Below, in pieces: positions 57,150 to 64,000 of a DNA stretch of 64,000 bases. How positions within the stretch are numbered: position 1 is the first letter of the stretch; every line of letters starts with the position of its first letter. The position numbers and the translations under genes were made by a program. The DNA lies in NCBI GenBank assembly GCA_029204225.1, contig CM055098.1, forward strand, positions 22,139,367 to 22,203,366, read 5' to 3'. The DNA comes from Diphasiastrum complanatum. Lineage: Eukaryota; Streptophyta; Lycopodiopsida; Lycopodiales; Lycopodiaceae. The notes beneath the pieces are model-generated. The model made no database searches. It was given only the letters and a program-made list of their open reading frames with translations, and had not been told where the DNA came from.

Positions 57150-58528
57150 AATCGAAAGATTGGAAGATGTCATCGATCACCAACATTTAGATTAAGATCA
57201 GTACGATCTTGGATGCAGAAGGTTCGAACTAGTTAGTCTGGAAGTTAAAAACTTCACTCGTACTGAAGGGCAAAGGTCTATAGCAATGGGTAGAACCATG
57301 AGAAGATAAGCCAATTGCTCCTGGAAAGGAACTTTGTGAATGGATGGAGAAAAATGACAAATCTATAGCAATTATTGTGTCTTCAGTGCATGACAGCATA
57401 ATGCTAGATCTTTCATCGACTTCAAATGCGAAAGAATTGTGGGAAGAACTAAGAACCAAGAATGAGACTCGATCTCGTAATCAAGTCATGTTCTTGGAAG
57501 ACCAATTGACTTACCTACAATGGGACGACAAAGACCTGACCACATTCGTATGAAAGATAAAAGATTTGTTTATTTCTTTGCAGAATTCTAGCACCAAAAA
57601 TGCGATCGCAAAGGAAAAGTAGCTTAGCTATTTTCTTCGAGCCCTACCCAGGTCATTCCACACAACCCAAACTTTCTTGGCAGAAGATTCAACAATGACA
57701 CTTCAAAAAGTGATAGATGGAGTCAAAGAGAAGTAGAAGCACACGAACACTATGATGATAATGGTGATTCCGAAAAAGCTCTGCTCACTCAGAAGAATAA
57801 ATCTTCAAAGAAGTTTAAGTCTAAGAGGGAGTCGTCTAAGAAGAATGGAAATCGTTCAGATGAATCCAAGACAAATGATCGACAATCCGAAAAGCAGTAG
57901 AAAGATTTTGGTAAAAAGAAGATCTACAACAGATGCAGAAAATCAGGTCATACAGAAGACAAGTGTTGGTTAAATCCAAAGAATGTATTCATTGTCATAA
58001 ACGGGTCATGCAACAGTAGTCTGTTATCAAAATCCCAAGAACAAGGAGGAGCAGAATCAAGGCGAATCTTCAAATTCTAATTTCGTCGAAGACAAAGTAG
58101 AATGTTTCAGAACAAAGGAAGAGAGAACGACAAGAAACTCAGCATCATATGTTTTTGAGGATTTATGTTGTTCATCAAATTCGCAAATTCGAGAAGTACT
58201 TCTTGATTCGGGAGCCACCTCGCATTTTATTTCCTCGAAACAAATATTGTCTGAGTATAAGAAAATGAATTATTCAAGATTTATTATACTTGGAGATGGT
58301 TCTAAGCATACAGTCGATGGAATTGGTGTACTATGGCTAGACACAAATAAGGGTGAAAAGAAATTGGAGGAAGTTCTCTATGTTCCTACACTTGATAAAG
58401 ATCTTCTATCTGTAGTTAAGATAGTTGATAGAAGAATGTCAGTAACCTTCACAAGGAACTCTTGTATACTGTTCGATGAAGATTCCGATAACTTGGTTGC
58501 CAAAGGCAATAGAAATGGTAATTTGTAT
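57150..58528 (+). pseudogene. Outer copia gag and protease
   Basis: Gag has LDLSSTSNAKELWEELRTKN, QVMFLEDQLTYLQWDDKDLT and TMTLQKVIDGVKEK with several in-frame stops. Knuckle near 57915-57965: a YNRCRKSGHTEDKC-type sequence with the first Cys replaced. Protease: LLDSGATSHFISSKQILSEY (catalytic DSG), GVLWLDTNKGEKKLEEVLYV, PTLDKDLLSVVKIVD, ending KGNRNGNLY where the inner element begins. Confidence 0.83.
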
Positions 58529-59342
58529 TGTGAAAAATGCAAAAATAAGCTTGGTAGAGGCCAAAAATCTTGTATATAGGATAGACACACATGTGTGGAG
58601 CCTGTTCCCATGTGTGAAACTAGTGTACTTTTCATGTGCCATAATCATATATGTTGTACATATGATTTAATTCAAGTTCTAGTGGCTAAAATGGCCAAAA
58701 ACTAGTTTTCTAGATATATGACACATGACACCCATCTAATGATTGCATGAGCCAAATATTTTGAATAGGTGTCACATCCCATGTGTAGAGGACATCTCAC
58801 ATGTGTGGAAATAGCTGAAGTAGGCGATTTTTTTGCTTCTAGAAGATTTCCATGAAGATCTCCATATAGTAAGAAAATAGACCAAAAATGCCCAAAATGG
58901 AAAGTTTTGATCCAAGTGTCAAATTGCATGATGGTGACAAGGCATCCTCACACGTGTGAGATCTGATGCATGATCAGTACCTCGAGCTCCAAAAGTGTAT
59001 ATATAGAGGCTTATTTGGCCATAATCAATGTGAAACACCAATCTTGGTTTTGGAAGCAATTTTGAGTGATTATCTTCATTTGTCTACATTTGTTTTGATT
59101 GTTTTGAGGTGCTATCAATGTGTACTTGATTTTCAGGTTGGAGTCCATACTTAGACAGTGTTTCACACGTGTGAAACCAGAAAGTATACCTACCTTCAAT
59201 TTATGATTGTTCTTGTTAGGATTTTGTATCTAGAATTGATCTAGATTGATCTTAATCTCAAGTAGATTGATAGATCAAGTAATCTAACAACCAATCCCTC
59301 TTGAGGATCAGATTAGAATCCACTCTTGGTCCTTTTTGTACA
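58529..59342 (+). repeat. Inner copia 5' LTR
   Basis: 814 bp, TGTGAAAAATGC...TTTTTGTACA. Contains CACACATGTGTGG (about 58587), CACATGTGTGG (58799), CACACGTGTGAG (58951) and CACACGTGTGAAAC (59164), plus TATATATAGAGG near 58999 as a likely TATA box. Confidence 0.88.
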
Positions 59343-59932
59343 TGGTATCAGAGCCTAGTACAAGAGGTTTTGTTGAAATTGATAGGGTTAATCCAAAGCA
59401 AAGCCAAAATTAGTAGTTTTTTGGAAACTAGTCAAATTTTGTGTAGCGTGTTGGATTTGATAGCTATCCTCAAAATTTTTGGTCCAGATATTGTTGTGGG
59501 CTGTAGGAACACTTTTCACACGTTACAGCTCTAGTTTTGACTGAGAAATTTCAAAAATTTGTAGAATTTGACTCACATACCCAATTTGAGTGATTTTTGG
59601 TGCAAAATCAAGCATTTTCTATAGCAAATCTAATTTCTTGATTAGTTCTTGGATTAGATCAGCCAAAAAATTAAAATTGAAGCTTGAATTAGGTGCACTA
59701 ATTGATCTTCTCTGATTTTGTGAGTGTATGTTGAGGTTGAAGAGAGAAATTGCTAAAAATCATAGATTAAGGAGTGATTTTGCAAGTTTGAGACTAGAAT
59801 TAAATTTCCATCATTAGATTGGTTCATGAGTGATAGGATTGAGTCTATAAGCTTTCTAAATTGCTAGAAGACTTTAGGTTCAGATCTCTTAGAGAAACCA
59901 TAAGAGTTTCTAGTACTTTTTCACATTCAAAA

Positions 59933-60770
59933 ATGGCATCAATGGTTGGTTTTTTTGCTTGAAGCTAGTGAAAGACTTACATCCACTAATTATGCTACTT
60001 GGATAGTTCGAATGGAGTCTTTGTTTGTCCTTCATGATCTTTATGACATAGTACTTGAGGTGGAAGTAGAACCTCAAGGAGGAGTTGAATTGGTTAAGTA
60101 CAAAAAGAGATGTAGAGTTGCAGTACATTGCATAAAAATGAATGTAAGTAGTGAACTTTTGAAAGAAATCTCATCTTGTACCACATCCAAAGAGGCATGG
60201 GATTCATTAAAAGCCATTTAATCCAAGAACACTTCAAGGATACTCATGCTTAGGAATCAAATCCTTCAAAGCATGAAAGGAAGTAGTGAAAGTGCCCAAA
60301 ATTATGTCTTTAGGATCAAATCTTTGAATAAGGAGTTGTCTTCTATAGATGATAAAATCAAAGATGATGAATTAGTTCAAATCATTTTGAATGGATTAGG
60401 AGATGATTATTCCAATCTTGTTCAAACCTTTGCTATTCAAGATCCACTTCCTAGTATTAAAAAACCTCAAAGTGTGATTGTTAGTAAGGAGAGTAGAATG
60501 CTTCATATCAAAAGTAGGATGAGTTCCTTATCTTTGAATGATGGTGATGAAAAGGCTAACTTTTCTTTGGAAGGCAAGAAGAAGAAGTTTTCATCCAAGA
60601 AGACTCAAGACATGGAGATGGAGAACAAAGATGGAGCATCAAGTTCCAAAGGCAAGAGCAAGATGGACAAGAAGAAGCTAAAGTCTTTTTTTTTGTGAAA
60701 AAAAGGGACATTTTGCATCCGAGTGCTACAAGAAGAAGAATGCCCAAGAGAAGGACAATCAAGGCAATCT
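59933..60770 (+). pseudogene. Inner copia gag
   Basis: From ATG 59933 the frame reads MASMVGFFA and stops; one base shift in the T-run just downstream restores LLEASERLTSTNYATWIVRM. Continues ELLKEISSCTTSKEAWDSLK, a stop, then LRNQILQSMKGSSESAQNYV and LVQIILNGLGDDYSNLVQTF. The zinc knuckle FCEKKGHFASECYKKK follows a second shift in a nine-T run near 60690. Both breaks lie in homopolymers. Confidence 0.85.
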
Positions 60771-60774
60771 ACCT

Positions 60775-61284
60775 TTGATGGTATCCTCACCACAAACATC
60801 TAATCAAGACACCTGGTGGATTGATAGTGGGGCAAGCTCTCACATGACTCACCAAAAAGACTACTTTTCTAATCTACTTTCTTATAAGAGATTTATCTTC
60901 ACTGCAACTGATCAAGAATGTGAGATTGTACGTGTTGGATCCATTCCTTTATGTCTAGGATCATCTAAAAAAGTAGAGCTAGACAATGTTCTTTATGTAC
61001 CTTCAATTACAAAGAACTTGTTGAGTGTAGGACAACTTATGGATAGTGGATTAGATGTACATTTCAAGCATGGAGCATGTTCTATCTTGAAAGATGAAAA
61101 ATGTATTGCTAGTGGTTTCAAGCAAGGGAGGTTATTCAAATTGGATGCTAATGTGATGGTTGGAAGTGTGAACATGGCAAGGGATGAGCTCACTCAAGTG
61201 GAATTATGGCACAAAAGGCTAGACCATCCTAACTACAAAGCTATAGAGACCATGGTGACAAAGGAGCTAGCAAGAGGACTTCCC
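60775..61284 (+). pseudogene. Inner copia protease and GAG-pre-integrase
   Basis: Open frame with WWIDSGASSHMTHQKDYFSN (catalytic DSG), VELDNVLYVPSITKNLLSVG, LMDSGLDVHFKHGACSILKD and VELWHKRLDHPNYKAIETMV. It has no stop here and reads on into the second LTR, ending at 61413. Well preserved, so the pol deletion may be recent. Confidence 0.87.
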
Positions 61285-62092
61285 AAAATAAGCTTGGTAG
61301 AGGCCAAAAATCTTGTATATAGGATAGACATCCATGTGTGGAGCCTGTTACCACGTGTGAAACTAGTGTACTTTTCATGTACCATAATCATATATGTTGT
61401 ACATATGATTTAATTCAAGTTCTAGTGGCTAAAATGGCCAAAAACTAGTTTTCTAGAGATATGACACATGGCACCAATCTAATGATTGCATGAGCCAAAT
61501 ATTTTGAATAGGTGTCACATCCCATGTGTAGAGGACAGATCACACGTGTGGAAATAGCTGAAGTAGGCGAGTTTTTGCTTCTAGAAGATTTCCATGAAGA
61601 TCTCCATATAGTAGGAAAATAGACCAAAAATGCCCAAAATGGAAAGTTTTGATCCAAGTGTCAAACTGCATGATGGTGACAAGGCATCCTCACACGTGTG
61701 AGATCTGATGCATGATCAGTACCTCGAGCTCCAAAAGTGTATATATAGAGGCTTATTTGGCCATAATCAATGTGAGACACCAATCTTGGTTTTGGAAGCA
61801 ATTTTGAGTGATTCTTTTCATTTGTCTACATTTATTTTGATTGTTTTGAGGTGCTATCAATGTGTACTTGATTTTCAGGTTGGAGTTCGTACTCAGACAA
61901 TGTTTCACACGTGTGAAACCAGAAAGTAACCTACCTTCAATTAATGATTGTTCTTGTTAGGATTTTGTATCTAGAATTGATCTAGATTGATCTTAATCTC
62001 AAGTAGATTGATAGATCAAGTAATCTAACAACCAATCCCTCTTGAGGATCAGATTAGAATCCACTCTTGGTCCTTTTTGTACTTTTTGCACA
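61285..62092 (+). repeat. Inner copia 3' LTR, 5' edge truncated
   Basis: Homology with the first LTR starts at AAAATAAGCTTGGTAGAGG and runs to GGTCCTTTTTGTAC; it then has an extra TTTTTGCACA, which pairs better with the TGTGAAAAA start. CACGTG-type motifs near 61350, 61551, 61691 and 61906 match those of the first LTR. Confidence 0.87.
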
Positions 62093-62805
62093 TGTTCACT
62101 TGAGCATAGAACAAGCTAATCAAACTCAGGAATCCACAGGTATTCTGTGGCACAAGAGACTATGTCACATGAATATGGAAGCCCTGTACCAAGCCAACAA
62201 AAGTCAGAGAGTTGAAAGAGTTGAAAGCAAAAGTCGAGATATTCGAACTACCTATGAATTCTGTCTTAAAGACAAAATGTCTCAAACACCTTTCAGTAAA
62301 GATGTTTATAAAGCAACCAAGGTACTGAAAATTGTGCCTTCAGATATTTGTGGACCATTTGGAGTGTTGTCATTGGGTGATGCAAAATAGTTTATAACAT
62401 CTATTGACGACTTGAGCAAAATCAGAAGCTTTCGAGAAATTTGTTGAGTATACGAATTGGGCTGAGAAGCAGACATACAACAAGTTGAAGCAAATTCGCA
62501 TAGATCGTGGAGGTGAGTACATTTCCAATGAATTCAAAGCTTTTTGTACTGATCGAGGTATTATGCATACAAAGACAACATCATACACACCTCAACACAA
62601 TGGAATAGCTGAACAAAAAAATCGTACACTTATGGAAGCTGCAAGGTGTATGATGGCTTATGCAAAAGCACCAAAAGAGTTATGGGCGGAAGTAGTAGCT
62701 ATGTCAAACTATCTTCAAAGTCGAATTCTGAAATCAAGAATGTCGGCTAAAACTCATGAAGTATGGTGGAAGTTGAAGCCAAATTTGGCTCATGTTCGGA
62801 CATTC
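62093..62805 (+). pseudogene. Outer copia GAG-pre-integrase and integrase
   Basis: ILWHKRLCHMNMEALYQA, a Cys of the zinc finger region (FCLKDKM), IVPSDICGPFG (Asp), a damaged SIDDLSK region near 62400, IRIDRGGEYISNEFKAF (second Asp) and TPQHNGIAEQKNRTLMEAA (Glu). It joins directly to the RT palm at HVRTF/IILVVYVDD, so the post-integrase spacer and RT front are deleted. Confidence 0.85.
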
Positions 62806-63809
62806 ATCATTCTAGTTGTTTATGTTGACGATACTTTAATTTTCTCAAGAAATGATAACTTAATTTTAGATATTAAAAGAGACATTTTTGGAATATTCGA
62901 AATCACTGATCTAGGAGAAGCAAGAATCTATCTAGGTTTATAGATCGAAAAAGACTTTGAAGGTGGTAAGTTATATCTTCACCAACAAAAGTATACTCTG
63001 AAAATATTTGAAGATTTCAACATGCTCGAATGCAAAAGCATGCATACTCCTAGGAGGGATTGGAACAATACTGAGCAAGGCAGATTGTCCACAAACTCTC
63101 GAAGAAGAGAAGCGAATGGCCAAAACACCCTATCGCAAGCTAATTGGATCATTATTGTATCTTGTAGACAACACCAGACACTGATATAGCATTCGTAGTA
63201 TATAGATTGAGCCAATTTAATCAAAACCCAGGATTGTTACATTGGAAGTTAGCAAAAAGAGTAGTGCAATATCTCTAGGAATAAAAAAACTATGGACTAT
63301 GTTATTCAAAGGAAGCTGGATTTCGCATCGAATCATACAGTGACGCAAGCTGGGCATCCATGAAGGATGATAGCAAAAGCATTTCAGGAGGTTGTACACT
63401 AGCATCTGGTGTTGCCATACTTTGGATAAGCAAGAAGCAAACAATAGTAGCTCAATCTTCCTATGAGGCCGAATATGTAGCAGCAGCTAAGATGGCAAAT
63501 GAGCTGATCTGGATTAAACAGATGCTAGAAGGACTTGATCAAACTATTTCTAAACCTTATGTCTTGCAAATGGATAACACTTCAGCCATCTATCTTACAA
63601 AAGATCTTGTGTTTCATTCAAAAACAAAACATATAGCTATCAAGTATCATGTTATTTGGGACTTAGTTGAGAAGAAGATACTGAAGACAGTCTTCATACC
63701 TACAGAGGAAATGACAGCAGATATCTTTACAAAGCCACTCAATAAAGCTTTGTTTGAGAAGCAGCGAAGAAGATTGGGATTAATCCAACTGTCCACTTTG
63801 AGAGGGTGC
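62806..63809 (+). pseudogene. Outer copia RT end, RNase H and purine tract
   Basis: RT palm VVYVDDTLIFSRNDN, ITDLGEARIYLGL, a stop, KLYLHQQKYTLKIFEDF, frame change, then RNase H: SYSDASWASMKDDSKSISGG (Asp), QSSYEAEYVAAAKMANELIW (Glu), LQMDNTSAIYLTKDLVFHSK (Asp), KHIAIKYH, and MTADIFTKPLNKALFEKQRR. The purine-rich AGAGGGTGC then leads to the LTR. Confidence 0.88.
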
Positions 63810-64000
63810 TGTAGAACACCTCAACAGACAAGTCTCAGTTCTACCAACAAAGTGCACAGTACTCAAGAAACTCGAAACTCGAACAGCTTGCGAAACATGA
63901 ACTTGAACAATTTGCGAAATTGAGAAGCTCGAAACACGAGCTTGAACAATTTGCGAAATTGAGAAGCTTGAACACGAAACTCGAACAAATAATTATTGTG
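63810..64000 (+). repeat. Outer copia 3' LTR start (cut by window end)
   Basis: Begins TGTAGAACACC. From 63855 it has a short degenerate tandem repeat: CTTGAACAATTTGCGAAATT followed by GAGAAGCTxGAA occurs twice, plus CTCGAACAGCTTGCGAAAC. Confidence 0.8.

Larger units (their letters stand above)
58529..62092 (+). mobile_element. Inner copia element, pol-deleted, with two LTRs
   Basis: LTR 58529-59342 and LTR 61285-62092 are near identical by eye. Primer-binding site TGGTATCAGAGCC at 59343-59355. Between them only gag, protease and GAG-pre-integrase remain; integrase, RT and RNase H are gone. The GAG-pre-integrase frame runs straight into the second LTR, which lacks its first ~20 bp and any polypurine tract. 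The deletion therefore took pol together with the LTR edge. Confidence 0.87.
57036..64000 (+). mobile_element. Outer Ty1/copia element, interrupted by a second copia
   Basis: 5' LTR is reduced to its last tens of bases, ending CCTACA at 57084; primer-binding site TGGTATCAGAGC at 57086-57097. Gag (57150-57990), protease (58190-58528), insertion of another copia (58529-62092), then GAG-pre-integrase, integrase, RT end, RNase H, purine tract AGAGGGTGC (63801-63809) and a 3' LTR starting TGTAGAACACC at 63810, cut by the window edge. TGTAG...CTACA matches as LTR ends. Joined across the insertion, coding runs GNLY to VHLSIEQANQTQ in one frame. Confidence 0.87.

Overview
This is plant nuclear DNA: a repeat-dominated block of a large genome. 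Supporting evidence is the density of Ty1/copia, Ty3/gypsy and LINE retrotransposon debris, copia primer-binding sites complementary to plant initiator-Met tRNA, very long CT/GA/CA arrays, a hAT remnant, and one intact plant-specific VQ-motif gene. There is no bacterial-style gene organisation. I cannot name the species; the style would fit a fern, lycophyte, gymnosperm or other large-genome land plant, but that is inference. Layout: 1-1844 LINE fragment (minus). About 1930-2450 a diverged solo LTR related to the next element. 2857-5792 a Ty3/gypsy element (minus) with both LTRs, a polypurine tract and a 5-bp target-site duplication, collapsed by internal deletions. About 6770-7850 a hAT transposase remnant (minus). 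8086-10325 a second LINE (plus) with endonuclease motifs and a 3' tail. About 10830-12082 a putative copia LTR ending at a primer-binding site. 12412-18430 a LINE split by an almost complete copia element (about 12755-17340, minus). 18552-19010 short tandem repeats and another LINE linker piece. 19000-22400 mostly non-coding with one candidate host exon. 22400-23215 a GC-rich island full of GGCGCC. 23229-24100 a copia-type LTR with G-box palindromes. 24950-31940 degenerate copia, a tRNA-derived SINE and a candidate exon. 33674-33863 a tandem duplication. 35602-36315 the VQ gene. 38852-40085 copia RT/RNase H debris. 40015-43520 a non-coding block with several tandem duplications. 43857-47930 copia fragments, one gag fragment being cut by a 1.4-kb palindromic foldback element (44682-46090). 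48364-52560 another copia element (plus). 53349-54003 a minus-strand LTR. 56655-64000 copia inside copia. The only gene I would defend as a functional host protein is the VQ protein at 35602-36315, a likely nuclear partner of WRKY factors and MAP kinases. The two candidate exons at 20581-20944 and 26923-27083 are weaker. Everything else coding is retroelement or transposon sequence, nearly all broken by stops, frameshifts and internal deletions. I found no CRISPR array, operon, rRNA or convincing tRNA gene. The most unusual structure is the 1.4-kb foldback palindrome, whose repeated sub-units carry a sequence resembling a retrotransposon LTR/primer-binding-site junction.
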